DNA from: Chloroflexota bacterium
GTDB taxonomy: Bacteria; Chloroflexota; Limnocylindria; Limnocylindrales; CSP1-4
Length of the DNA stretch: 49,363 bases
Reading direction: 5' to 3'
Assembly: GCA_003169735.1 (NCBI GenBank)
Contig: PNAP01000009.1
Location: 1-49,363, forward strand
Made by a program: the position numbers and the translations under genes. Positions 8,966 through 17,397 of this stretch are shown in pieces; within the stretch, counting starts at the first letter, position 1; each line of letters starts with the position of its first letter. The notes below the pieces were generated by a model. The model saw only the letters and a program-made list of their open reading frames with translations, made no database searches and had not been told where the DNA came from.

Positions 8966-10788
8966 CCGCCCGTGACGATGCCTGGCAGGAGCGGTTCCGT
9001 GCCCGTGCCGTCCATTGGACGGAGCCGGCGGCGGGCGATCGGACGCGGGCCCTGGCGATGTCGAACCGGACGGGCGTCGGCCAGCTCTACACATGGGAGA
9101 TCGGCACGAACGCCCTGGCGCAGATCACCGATCGGCCTGAAGGCACGGTCGAAGGGGCGATCTCCGCGGACGGGACGGCGGTCTTCTTCGTCGATGACGA
9201 TCACGGCGATGAGATCGGGCACTGGGTCCGGGTGAGTGCCGGCGGCGGAGCGACCCAGGACCTCACGCCGAACCTCGCGCCGTATACCTCGTACGACATC
9301 TCGGTCAGTGCTGACGGTCGTCACATCGCGTTCACTGCGGTGGCGGCCGACGAATCGACCGTCCACATCGTGACCGGGCTCGGTTCCCAGCCCGGTTCGC
9401 CGCGTGCCGTCTTCCGCAGTCGCTCGCTTTGCTCGACCACCGGCTTCGACCATGCCGGTACGCATCTGTTCGTGCTTTCGTCGGATCGGTCCGAGAAGGT
9501 CCGCTACTCGCTGCTTGCCATCGATGTCGAGAGCGGCGAGCGGCAGGCCGAACTGTGGGACGGCGACGAGACGAGCATCAGCAATGTCGTGCCGTCGACG
9601 GTTTCTGGCGACCCGCGCGTCCTTGCCGCGAGCGATCGCACCGGCGAGCGGCGCCCGCTCACCTGGGACCCGACGAGCGGCGACCGCCGGGACCTGCCCC
9701 TGGGCGAGATGAGTGGCGAGGTCGTGCCCGTCGACTGGTCGCCCGACGGAGGCGAGATCCTGCTCAGGCGGACCCATGATGCGGTCCAGGAACTGTGGAG
9801 CTTCGATGTCGGAAGCGCTCACCTGCGCAAGCTGGATGCGCCCGTCGGTATGTACGGCTACTGGGCGGAATCCGGCGTCTGGTTCGGCGCCGGCGGGATC
9901 GTCGCCCAATGGCAGGACGCGTCACATCCGGCGACCGTGCTCCTGCTCGACCGTCAGACGGGCCGACCGATCCGCGATCTGCTCCCGCCGGAGGCGGTGC
10001 CCGCGTCCCAGCCGTGGCGATCCGTCTCGTACGTGGTCGATGTCGATCAGCCCATCCAGGCCTGGTTGGCCACCCCGGCTGGCCACGGACCGTTCCCGGC
10101 CGTCATCGAGACGCACGGCGGGCCTGCGTCCGTGACGATGCAGTCGTTCCAGCCGCGGGCACAGGCATGGCTGGACCGCGGCTTCTGCTTCCTGAGCATC
10201 AACTATCGCGGCTCGACGACTTTCGGTCGGGCGTTCCGCGAGTCCATCTGGGGCCGCATCGGGGAGCTGGAGGTGCGTGACATCGTGGCCGGCCGCCAGT
10301 ACCTCATCGAACAGGGGATCGCCAGAGCGGACCAGATCCTGTTGACCGGCTGGTCCTACGGGGGGTACCTCACCCTTCAGGCGATGGGCGTCGCGCCCGG
10401 CCTTTGGGCAGGTGGCATGGCCGGCGTGGCCGTCGCCGACTGGGTGTCGGAGTACGAAGACGAGAACGACGTGCTCCGTGCCTACGACCGCGCCTACTTC
10501 GGTGGCGCTCCGGACGAGAAGATGGCGGACTACGTCAGGGCCTCGCCGCTCACCTATGCCGATCGCGTCGACGCGCCGGTGCTCATCATCCAGGGCCGCA
10601 ACGACACCCGTTGCCCGGCGCGCCAGGTCGAGTTGTACGAGGCGCGGATGAAGGGGCTCGGCAAGCCCATCGAGGTCATCTGGTTCGACGCGGGCCATCT
10701 CGGCGGCGGTGACATCGAGCGTGCCATCGAGCACCAGGCGGCGATGATGGAGTTCGCCGATCGGGCGTTGGGCCGACCGGCGGGCTGA
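8962..10788 (+). CDS. S9 family prolyl oligopeptidase / acylaminoacyl-peptidase-like enzyme
   Basis: A 608-residue serine peptidase starting at GTG 8962 (GTGA overlap). Residues about 20-350 form a beta-propeller with repeated strands such as SADGRHIAFTAV and DWSPDGGEILL. The C-terminal alpha/beta-hydrolase holds the catalytic triad S465 (GWSYGGY), D548 (GRNDTR) and H579 (DAGHLGG). The oxyanion region HGGP is present. There is no signal peptide, so it acts in the cytosol. Together with the MFS transporter and proline dehydrogenase it suggests uptake and breakdown of proline-rich peptides, releasing proline for oxidation. Prolyl specificity itself is inferred from the family and the neighbours. 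Confidence 0.9.
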
Positions 10789-10794
10789 TACGCG

Positions 10795-11310
10795 TCAGGT
10801 CGTCGCGGCGGCCAGGCGCTCCAATTGGGCCGCGTGTTCCTCGAGGTGCGTGACCAGGAATCGTTCCAGCATCCGCCGCGCATCCATGACACCGAGGGTC
10901 GGGTGCAGCCCCTCTCGGGACCAGTCGGTCGGTCCCTTGTCCGCCGCCAGTGCGCGAACCCCGGCCAGTGAGTCGGTGACCTGCCCCACGACATCGGCCG
11001 GCTTGGCACTGACACCCGCCGCGATGGCCGCGTTGCGCGTCGGGTCGGTCCTTACCCGCCCGAAGGGCACGGGCTGGGCGGACGCTCGGTCGAAGACCTT
11101 CTCGAGCTGGAGCTTCCAGTAGGGCACGAACTCGGCCATGTGCGCCCAGACCTGGCCGACGTTCCAGCGCTCCTCGGCACCAGGATCGGGTTCGGTCAGG
11201 CCGGTCGGCGGATCTGACTTCGCGGCTGCGTTGACGCGCGTTTCCGCGTCACCGAGGCGTGCCATGAGGGACGTGACGCTCGCTTCGGCGTTCGCGGTCT
11301 CAGCATCCAT
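10795..11310 (-). CDS. DinB-fold protein, candidate thiol-dependent isomerase of homogentisate catabolism
   Basis: A 171-residue four-helix-bundle protein of the DinB / mycothiol-dependent maleylpyruvate isomerase superfamily. Putative metal ligands are H57 (VWAHMAEF) and H155 and H159 (THLEEHAAQL), in the spacing typical of the fold. The gene lies 17 bp downstream of hmgA on the same strand, so the two are likely cotranscribed. The homogentisate pathway needs a maleylacetoacetate isomerase between HmgA and fumarylacetoacetase. Known DinB-fold relatives isomerise maleylpyruvate with mycothiol. This gene could fill that step, but the assignment is inference; general thiol transferase or unknown DinB function remain possible. 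Confidence 0.75.
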   Translation of the reverse strand: MDAETANAEASVTSLMARLGDAETRVNAAAKSDPPTGLTEPDPGAEERWNVGQVWAHMAEFVPYWKLQLEKVFDRASAQPVPFGRVRTDPTRNAAIAAGVSAKPADVVGQVTDSLAGVRALAADKGPTDWSREGLHPTLGVMDARRMLERFLVTHLEEHAAQLERLAAATT

Positions 11311-11327
11311 TCGTACGTGGTTCCCTT

Positions 11328-12551
11328 TCAGTCGGGGAAGGCTTCTGGGCCGCGGTCGGAGAGGGCGCGGGCTTCCGCCGCGGCGTCATCCGAGGGCAGC
11401 CAGGAGAAGGGATACGCCGGGTCGTCGAGCGCGACCGCCTCGGCCGTCAGGTGGAGGGGATGGAACGTGTCGACCATGACCGCCAGTTCCTCGGTCGCGT
11501 CCTTGCCGATCGAAGCCTCGACGGTGCCCGGATGCGGCCCGTGCGGGATGCCGGCCGGATGGACAGTGAACGAGCTGATGTCGACGCCGCGCCGGCTCAT
11601 GAAGTTGCCGGCGACGTAGTAGATGACCTCGTCGCTGTTGATGTTCGAGTGGTTATAGGGCGCCGGGATGGCGAGCGGGTGGTAGTCGAACTTGCGCGGG
11701 ACGAACGAGCAGACGACGTAATTGCGCCCGGCGAACGTCTGGTGGACCGGCGGCGGCTGGTGGACCCGTCCGGTGATGGGCTGGAAGTCGCCGATGTTGA
11801 AGCGGTACGGGTACAGGTAGCCGTCCCAGCCGACGACATCGAACGGATGGCGGCGGAAGTGGTAATCGGTGAACAGGCCGCGGGCTTTGATGAGGACCGT
11901 GAAATCGCCTTCGTCGTCGCGCGGCGCGGTCTCGGTCGGCGCGTGGAGGTCGCGGTTGGAGAACGGCGAATGTTCGAGTAGCTGGCCCCAGTCGTTGCGG
12001 TAGCGCTTGGGTGGCACGATCTCGGTCGGCGACTCGAGATACAGGATCCGATGCTCCACGCTGGCGTCCGGCTCAAGGCGCCAGGTCGTGCCGATGGGGA
12101 TGACGACGTAATCGCCCGGGCCGTAGGCGAGCGTGCCGAAGATGCTCTCGAAGCGGCCGCTGCCCTCGTGGAAGAAGAGCAGCTCATCGGCCTCGCCGTT
12201 GCGGTAGAAGCGGTTCGGCGCGATCGCCTCGGCCGGGCGGATGACGCCCATCAGAACGTCGCTGTTGAAGAAGAGCGGTATGCGGCCGCTGACCACGTCA
12301 CCCTTCGGCTCGACCCCGCCCGACTTGACCAGTCGATGGCGGTGGACATCGCCGTCGGCCGCCTGGACGCGGTAGGTCCCGGCCGGCTCGATGCGCGCGG
12401 CCTGGGTCGGTGGCCGGAGGTGGTACAGCAGCGACGACCGGCCGGTGAAGCCCTCCATGCCGAACAGCTCCTCGGCATAGAGCGATCCGTCCGGCGCGCG
12501 ATGCTGCGTGTGGCGCGTGTGCGGCACGTTGCCGCGGCTGACATAGAACAT
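11328..12551 (-). CDS. hmgA: Homogentisate 1,2-dioxygenase
   Basis: A 407-residue Fe(II) cupin dioxygenase that opens the ring of homogentisate to maleylacetoacetate in tyrosine degradation. The double-cupin architecture is complete. The iron-binding region holds the His of PYNHSN, the Glu of NSDEVIYY and the His of GIPHGPHPG. RYRNDWGQLLEHSPFSNRD and MSRRGVDISSFTVHP are also characteristic. The ATG at 12551 follows GGAGG by about 10 nt, and TAGACT further upstream could be the -10 box. It forms a transcription unit with the DinB-fold gene downstream. Confidence 0.93.
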   Translation of the reverse strand: MFYVSRGNVPHTRHTQHRAPDGSLYAEELFGMEGFTGRSSLLYHLRPPTQAARIEPAGTYRVQAADGDVHRHRLVKSGGVEPKGDVVSGRIPLFFNSDVLMGVIRPAEAIAPNRFYRNGEADELLFFHEGSGRFESIFGTLAYGPGDYVVIPIGTTWRLEPDASVEHRILYLESPTEIVPPKRYRNDWGQLLEHSPFSNRDLHAPTETAPRDDEGDFTVLIKARGLFTDYHFRRHPFDVVGWDGYLYPYRFNIGDFQPITGRVHQPPPVHQTFAGRNYVVCSFVPRKFDYHPLAIPAPYNHSNINSDEVIYYVAGNFMSRRGVDISSFTVHPAGIPHGPHPGTVEASIGKDATEELAVMVDTFHPLHLTAEAVALDDPAYPFSWLPSDDAAAEARALSDRGPEAFPD

Positions 12552-12578
12552 CGGCGACGCTCCTCCCTTACCGGCAGT

Positions 12579-13073
12579 CTAGGACGGCGCGGGCGACGAC
12601 GACGGTGCTGGATTCGCCGCCGGTCCGACGCCGAAGACGAGGCGGGCGAGGCCGTTGTCGTCGGAGAGCGTCAGAGCATTGGTTGACATCGACCAGGCCG
12701 CGATGTTGCTGAGTGCCTGGAAGTAGTCCTGCTCGATGAACATCGTCAGGCCGTGGCAGGCGAGCTCCGTCGAATAGCTGAACGAGACGTTGATGGTCGT
12801 GGCATCCGCGGCGTAGCTGCCCGCGTACGGGTTGCACCCGCCTGATCCAGTGAGCTGCTGGTTGTCACCGAAGTGGATGGTGGCTGGTATGGCGCCGTCG
12901 GTTATCGGGTTGCCGTCGATCAGTTCGAGGACCCAGTCCTGGCCGATGAATGGCAGGGCAATGGGCGTCGGTGTGGGCGGTCTGGTCGGTGTCGACGCGG
13001 GGCCCGGCGCCGCGCATGCCGCGGACACCACGAGCAGCAGGCCCAGGCCCTGTGCGGTCATCGAGCGTGTCAT
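12579..13073 (-). CDS. META-domain lipoprotein
   Basis: A 164-residue lipoprotein. The start ATG at 13073 overlaps the stop of the upstream fumarylacetoacetase-like gene as ATGA. The signal ends in a lipobox (SAAC) followed by a Pro/Thr-rich tether. The body has WVLELIDG and GSGGCNPYAGSY, typical of META/HslJ-like domains, then a short Ser/Pro tail. Such proteins are exposed on the outer face of the membrane; HslJ-type domains have been linked to stress or antibiotic tolerance. The link to tyrosine degradation is only positional, through translational coupling. Confidence 0.82.
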   Translation of the reverse strand: MTRSMTAQGLGLLLVVSAACAAPGPASTPTRPPTPTPIALPFIGQDWVLELIDGNPITDGAIPATIHFGDNQQLTGSGGCNPYAGSYAADATTINVSFSYSTELACHGLTMFIEQDYFQALSNIAAWSMSTNALTLSDDNGLARLVFGVGPAANPAPSSSPAPS

Positions 13074-14071
13074 GACCGCGGGACCACCGGGTTGGAGAGA
13101 GCGCCAAGACGCTCGATGCGAAGGGTCACGACGTCGCCAGCCTCCAGCCACCGTCCGAAGCCGGATTCGTCCTTGATCTCGAGCAGGCAGCCCGACCCGA
13201 CCGTGCCCGAGCCGATCAGGTCACCCGGCCGCAGCCAGGCATCGGACGAGGCGCGCGCCAGCATCTCCCCGAAGCTGAAGTGGATGTCCGCCCACGAGCC
13301 GCGACTGAGGCAGCGGCCGTTGACCTCGGCCGTCGCGGCGAGGTCATACCCCTTGCCGGCGCGCCTGTCGGCGAGCTCGTCCGGCGTCACGATCCACGGC
13401 CCGATCGACGACGCGAAGTCCTTGCCCTTGGCCGGCCCGAGGCGCACCGTCGTCTCCTCGCGCTGAAGGTCGCGCGCCGACCAGTCATCGAGGATGGTGT
13501 AGCCGCCGATGGCCTCCTCGGCGCGGTCCGGCGTGAGATCGCGCGCGGGCGTGTCGATCAACGCGGCGATCTCCAGCTCGTAATCCAGTTCTGACGATCC
13601 ACGCGGGACCCAGACCGAGTCGTCCGGGCCGCGGATCTCCGAGACATTGCTGAAGTAGAAGACGGGCAGCCGGTACCAGGCCTCGGGGACCTCGCCGCCG
13701 CGTCGGCTCCACATCGTCGCCACGTGCCGCTCGAAGGCATAGAAGTCGCGCAGGCTGGTCGGGTGCAGGATGGGCGGCCCGAATCGCAGGTCCGCCGCAT
13801 CGAGCATCAGGTCGGACGCATCGTCCGCCGCCAGGAAGGGATCGACCACGGCGCGGAGTGCGTCGATGCGCCCGCCTGCCGCCAGGTGAGCGTCGAGGGT
13901 GGTGATGGGAACGCGAAAGAGCGGATCGTTGTGGGCGAGCCGCGGATCGTCCCGAAGGAGCCGCCGACGAGCCGGCTCGAGGTCCAGCCAGCGCTCGTCG
14001 GAAAGCGCGGCCGCGAGACGGAACGGCGTTCCCGCTGCGGCGTGGACTTCCCGGACATGAGCGATGCGCAT
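13070..14071 (-). CDS. Fumarylacetoacetate hydrolase family protein (likely fumarylacetoacetase)
   Basis: A 333-residue protein. The catalytic FAH fold carries the metal-site Glu pair in ELDYELEIAALI and an Asp in TILDDWSARDLQ, plus GPAKGKDFASSIGPWIV and GDLIGSGTVGSGC. The longer form with an N-terminal domain and the neighbours hmgA and hppD suggest it cleaves fumarylacetoacetate to fumarate and acetoacetate. ATG 14071 is preferred over upstream starts. TAGACT (reverse of 14082-14087) lies 10 nt upstream. A second, shorter FAH-fold gene at 33520-34392 has no such context. Confidence 0.85.
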   Translation of the reverse strand: MRIAHVREVHAAAGTPFRLAAALSDERWLDLEPARRRLLRDDPRLAHNDPLFRVPITTLDAHLAAGGRIDALRAVVDPFLAADDASDLMLDAADLRFGPPILHPTSLRDFYAFERHVATMWSRRGGEVPEAWYRLPVFYFSNVSEIRGPDDSVWVPRGSSELDYELEIAALIDTPARDLTPDRAEEAIGGYTILDDWSARDLQREETTVRLGPAKGKDFASSIGPWIVTPDELADRRAGKGYDLAATAEVNGRCLSRGSWADIHFSFGEMLARASSDAWLRPGDLIGSGTVGSGCLLEIKDESGFGRWLEAGDVVTLRIERLGALSNPVVPRS

Positions 14072-14081
14072 CGGAGTCGCG

Positions 14082-14096
14082 AGTCTACGGTACCCT
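14082..14096. promoter_or_regulatory. Overlapping divergent -10 boxes
   Basis: On the plus strand TACCCT (14091-14096) ends 6 nt before ATG 14103. On the minus strand TAGACT (14082-14087) ends 10 nt before ATG 14071. The two boxes are 3 bp apart, so RNA polymerase could probably serve only one gene at a time. Confidence 0.5.
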
Positions 14097-14102
14097 CGCG
14101 TG

Positions 14103-14399
14103 ATGGACGCTCCGACCACTTCCGTGTGCACGCATCTCGACCAGATCCGGCCCGTGAGCCCCACCTCGAACGGCTGCGAGGAGTGCCTCGCCACCGGGTC
14201 GTGGTGGATCCACCTGCGGATGTGCCTGACGTGCGGGCACGTCGGGTGTTGCGATCAGTCGCCCAACAAGCACGCCACCAAGCACTTCCACGCCACGAGT
14301 CACCCGCTCATGCGCTCACTGGAGCCGGGCGAGGATTGGGGCTGGTGCTTCGTCGACGAGGTGTGGCTGGAGCCGGACGAGTTCGCGGGCGCTACTTGA
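14103..14399 (+). CDS. UBP-type zinc finger domain protein
   Basis: A 98-residue protein that is almost entirely a ZnF-UBP domain. CTHL, CEECL, LRMCLTCGHVGCCD, KHATKHFHATSHP and the final WCFVDEVW give the Cys/His pattern of the fold. In eukaryotes the domain binds the C-terminus of ubiquitin. Stand-alone bacterial copies exist in actinobacteria and Chloroflexota with unknown ligands. A leaderless -10 box abuts the ATG. The last 8 bp overlap the convergent lipoprotein gene. Confidence 0.88.
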   Translation: MDAPTTSVCTHLDQIRPVSPTSNGCEECLATGSWWIHLRMCLTCGHVGCCDQSPNKHATKHFHATSHPLMRSLEPGEDWGWCFVDEVWLEPDEFAGAT

Positions 14400-15030
14400 T
14401 CATGTCGCCGGTCGGGCTGACGACGTACCACTTGTTGATCGTGCCCTGACCCGTCGTGTCGCCAGGCGTCGAGCCGGCGAGGAGGTAGAGCGGCCACGTG
14501 CCGGCCTTGAGCTGCTTCCCGCCATCGGGCCGGTCGACACTCGTGAAGAGGTCGGCTGAGAGTCCGGCACCGACGGTGATCCTGCCCCTGACGAGCTCGC
14601 CTGGCCAGTTGCCCGCGCAGCTCCCGGTGCAGGTCGGTTGGCCGCCCGCGTCGCCCAGGAACGCGTAGAGGGTCAGTCCCTGGCTGTCGACGAGGATGTC
14701 GCCGAGCGCGCTCTGGGCGATGCTCACCGTGCTCGCGGCGGCGCTCGGGTCGGGCGTGCCGCTGCCTCCCGGCGTCGGGTTGCCATAGCCGCCGCCGTAC
14801 CCGCGACCGCCTCCATTACCGACGGGATCGGACGCCGCGGTCGGACTTGGCGCGATGGACGGCGCGATGGACGCCGCGGTCGTGGACGTCGCCGCAGTCG
14901 TCGACGGACCCGCGCCGCCGTCGGTCGGGGTCGCCGGTGCCTGTGGCGCCGGCGTCTGGATCGCGCCTGAGCACGCGGCGAGGCTCAAACCGGCGGCGAG
15001 GAGGAGCGCGGCGGCGGACTTGGTGAACAT
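14392..15030 (-). CDS. COG4315-type lipoprotein with secreted repeats
   Basis: A 212-residue lipoprotein. The lipobox LAAC follows a short signal, then a long Pro/Thr/Ser/Ala and Gly/Tyr-rich linker of about 75 residues. The C-terminal region has two copies of the COG4315 repeat: SALGDILVDSQGLTLYAFLGD with PTCTGSCAGNWP, and TWPLYLLAGSTPGDTTGQG. The two Cys of CTGSC may bind metal or form a disulfide. The function of this family is not established; members sit in the cell envelope and some lie near redox or heme genes. Confidence 0.85.
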   Translation of the reverse strand: MFTKSAAALLLAAGLSLAACSGAIQTPAPQAPATPTDGGAGPSTTAATSTTAASIAPSIAPSPTAASDPVGNGGGRGYGGGYGNPTPGGSGTPDPSAAASTVSIAQSALGDILVDSQGLTLYAFLGDAGGQPTCTGSCAGNWPGELVRGRITVGAGLSADLFTSVDRPDGGKQLKAGTWPLYLLAGSTPGDTTGQGTINKWYVVSPTGDMIK

Positions 15031-15140
15031 CGGTGGTTCCCCTTGCGTGGTGTCGTTCGATCTCGGTGCTGGCTAACCCTCCGTACGCCGCGCAGCCCCC
15101 CTGGGTTTCCGAGCGCTCGGCAGACCGCCCCGACGAGTGC

Positions 15141-15146
15141 CAGAAT
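15141..15146 (+). promoter_or_regulatory. -10 box for a leaderless mRNA
   Basis: CAGAAT ends 7 nt before ATG 15154 and no Shine-Dalgarno motif is present. Weaker than the TANNNT examples. Confidence 0.4.
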
Positions 15147-15153
15147 CCCGCCG

Positions 15154-16023
15154 ATGGCACGACTCCAGCACAAGAGCCTCGAAGCTCCCGACGAGGTTCG
15201 GTCGTTCCCGAAGGGACGCGTCGACATCGTCCAGCTCGACGACGTCGTGATCGGGCGGAACGTCTTCGAGCCCGGGTGGCGCTGGAGCCACGATGTCGCG
15301 CCGGTCGCCGGCACCAAGCTCTGCCAGTACCACCATCTCGGTGTCATCCTGAGCGGCACGCTGCACGTCGTGCTCGAGGACGGGACGGAGATGGAACTCG
15401 GCCCGGAAGGCGCCTACGAGATCCCGCCCGGGCACGACGCATGGGTGATCGGCGACGAGCCTTGGGTCGCGCTCGACTTCGCCGGCATGCGCGCCTACGG
15501 ACGCCCCACCATGGGAACCGGTGATCGGGTCCTCAAGACGATCCTCTTCACCGACATCGTCGACTCAACGGCGCGCGCCACCGGCCTTGGCGACGGTGGT
15601 TGGCGAGAGCTCCTGTCTCGCCATAACGAGGCGTTCCGCTGGGAGATCGACCGCTTCTATGGGCGTGAGATCAACACCACCGGCGACGGCTTCCTCGTCA
15701 CGTTCGATGGCGCCGAACGGGCCGTCCAGTGCGCCGCGGCGATGGTCGCCGCAGCCGCCCGCCTCGATGTCGAGATCCGTGCCGGCGTCCACACGGGCGA
15801 GGTCGAGCTGGTGCCCGGCAACATCCGGGGTGTGGCCGTGCACATGGCGGCGCGCATCATGAGCGCCGCTGGCGCGGGCGAGGTGTGGGTCTCATCGACC
15901 ACGCGCGAGCTGCTCGACGGCTCGCCACTGCACTTCGAATCGCGCGGCCGCCACGCCCTGAAGGGCATCGACGGGGAGCGGGAGTTGTTCTCCTTGGGCG
16001 CGCCGTTGAGCGAGCGCGGCTAG
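15154..16023 (+). CDS. Cupin - class III adenylate/guanylate cyclase fusion
   Basis: A 289-residue cytosolic protein. Residues about 30-112 are a cupin (WRWSHDVAP, CQYHHLGVILSGTLHV, EIPPGHDAWVIG) that probably binds a metal or small ligand. Residues about 126-280 are a class III nucleotidyl cyclase with metal Asp D134 (FTDIVDST) and D178 (TTGDGF). The usual Asn of the VNxAAR motif is His (H230, VAVHMAARI), and R234 is kept. The layout suggests ligand-controlled cAMP or cGMP synthesis; cyclase activity is not proven by sequence because the transition-state Asn is replaced. The last codons (LSERG) and the TAG stop lie inside a dispersed hairpin repeat. Confidence 0.85.
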   Translation: MARLQHKSLEAPDEVRSFPKGRVDIVQLDDVVIGRNVFEPGWRWSHDVAPVAGTKLCQYHHLGVILSGTLHVVLEDGTEMELGPEGAYEIPPGHDAWVIGDEPWVALDFAGMRAYGRPTMGTGDRVLKTILFTDIVDSTARATGLGDGGWRELLSRHNEAFRWEIDRFYGREINTTGDGFLVTFDGAERAVQCAAAMVAAAARLDVEIRAGVHTGEVELVPGNIRGVAVHMAARIMSAAGAGEVWVSSTTRELLDGSPLHFESRGRHALKGIDGERELFSLGAPLSERG

Positions 16024-16078
16024 CGAGCTCAAGCACGCGGGCGCTCGTCCGGCGCGGCTAGCCGGCGAGCGCAATAAG
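16000..16078. repeat. Dispersed intergenic stem-loop repeat, copy A
   Basis: Shares a near-identical 25-bp block with 37909-37933 and 29527-29551. A long hairpin at 16041-16072 has arms GCGCTCG-t-CCGGC and GCCGG-CGAGCGC around the loop GCGGCTA. It starts inside the 3' end of the cyclase gene and fills the gap to the convergent hppD gene. Possible bidirectional terminator or REP-like element. Confidence 0.75.
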
Positions 16079-16083
16079 AAGAA

Positions 16084-17259
16084 CTAGAGGTTTCCCCGCT
16101 TCGCTTGTTCTCTCTCGATGGCTTCGAAGAGGGCCTTGAAGTTGCCGACGCCGAAGCCGCGTGAGCCGTGCCGCTCGATGATCTCGAAGAAGAAGGTCGG
16201 GCGATCTTGGACGGGCCGCGTGAAGATCTGGAGGAGATAGCCCTCCTCGTCGCGATCGGCCTCGATGCCCAGCTCCTCGAGCGTCTCCATGGGCACGCCG
16301 ACGTCGCCGACACGGTCGCCGAGGGTGGCGTAGTACTCGTGCGGCATGCCCAGGAACTCGACGCCGTTGGCCCGCAGCGTGCGCACGGTCTTGACGATGT
16401 CCTCGGTGCGCAGCGCGACGTGCTGCGTGCCGCTTTCGAGATACCAGTCCAGGAACTCCTGGATCTGGCTCTTCTTCTTGCCGGTGGCCGGCTCGTTGAT
16501 GGGGAACTTGATGCGGCCGTTGCCGTTGGTCATGACCTTCGACATGAGCGCCGAGTACTCGGTGTGGATGACCTTGTCGTCGTAATGGATGAGCTGGCTA
16601 AAGCCGAAGACGTCGCGGTAGTAGGCGACGAACTCGTCCATCTGGCCCAGGGCGACGTTGCCGACGCAGTGGTCGATCTCGCGCAGGTCCATGCCCTTGG
16701 CCGCGGCAGCCGGCTTCTTGACGGCGCGGAATCCTGGCGCGAAGACGCCGACATACTCGTTGCGGTCGATGAACGAGTGGACCACCTCGCCGTAGGTGTG
16801 GACAGCGCTCCGCCGGAGTGTGCCGTCGTCGCCGCCATCGAGCTCGGTCGGCTCGAGGTACGAGCGGGCGCCGCGGGTCGTCGTCTCGCGCCACGCGCTC
16901 GCCACGTCGTCCACGGCGAAGGCGATGTCATGGACGCCGTCACCATGGCGATGGACATGCTCCGCGATCTCGCCGTCAGGGGTGAGCGGCGCGGTGAGCA
17001 CGATGGTGATGTCGTTCTGGCGCATGACGTAGCTCGTCCGGTCGCGCACGCCGGTCTCGAGCCCCGAATACGCCACCGGTGTGAAGCCCCAGAGGGCGCG
17101 GTAGTAGGCGGCCGCCTGACGCGCGTTGCCGACCCAGAACTCGACATGGTCCATGCCCTTGATGGGCAGGAAATCCTGCGCCTCGGCGTAGGCGTTGGCA
17201 TTGATGTGAGCGCCGGCCTGGTTCGCGGCACCGCGCGACCCTTCGAGGGTCTGAGTCAT
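16084..17259 (-). CDS. hppD: 4-hydroxyphenylpyruvate dioxygenase
   Basis: A 391-residue Fe(II) dioxygenase converting 4-hydroxyphenylpyruvate to homogentisate, the substrate of HmgA encoded nearby. Two vicinal-oxygen-chelate halves are visible: GMDHVEFWVGNARQAAAYYR in the first and EIDHCVGNVALGQMDEFVAYY in the second. Iron ligands are the His of IDHCVGNV, the His of TQHVALRTEDI and the Glu of FFFEIIERHG. The C-terminal helix GSRGFGVGNFKALFEAIE that closes the site is present. A GGAGG ribosome site precedes the ATG, and TATCCT upstream may be the -10 box. The gene is divergent from the sedolisin gene. Confidence 0.94.
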   Translation of the reverse strand: MTQTLEGSRGAANQAGAHINANAYAEAQDFLPIKGMDHVEFWVGNARQAAAYYRALWGFTPVAYSGLETGVRDRTSYVMRQNDITIVLTAPLTPDGEIAEHVHRHGDGVHDIAFAVDDVASAWRETTTRGARSYLEPTELDGGDDGTLRRSAVHTYGEVVHSFIDRNEYVGVFAPGFRAVKKPAAAAKGMDLREIDHCVGNVALGQMDEFVAYYRDVFGFSQLIHYDDKVIHTEYSALMSKVMTNGNGRIKFPINEPATGKKKSQIQEFLDWYLESGTQHVALRTEDIVKTVRTLRANGVEFLGMPHEYYATLGDRVGDVGVPMETLEELGIEADRDEEGYLLQIFTRPVQDRPTFFFEIIERHGSRGFGVGNFKALFEAIEREQAKRGNL

Positions 17260-17397
17260 GGCTGACAGCCTCCGCTACGAAGGTGCCGAGGATACGCCGC
17301 CATCCTCACCTCGGCGTATCCTGCCGCGCAACGTGCCGCGAAGTCCAGCCGAACGCAAGGACGCGCAGCCCTCGATTTCGAGTGGAGGAGCTCAGGG

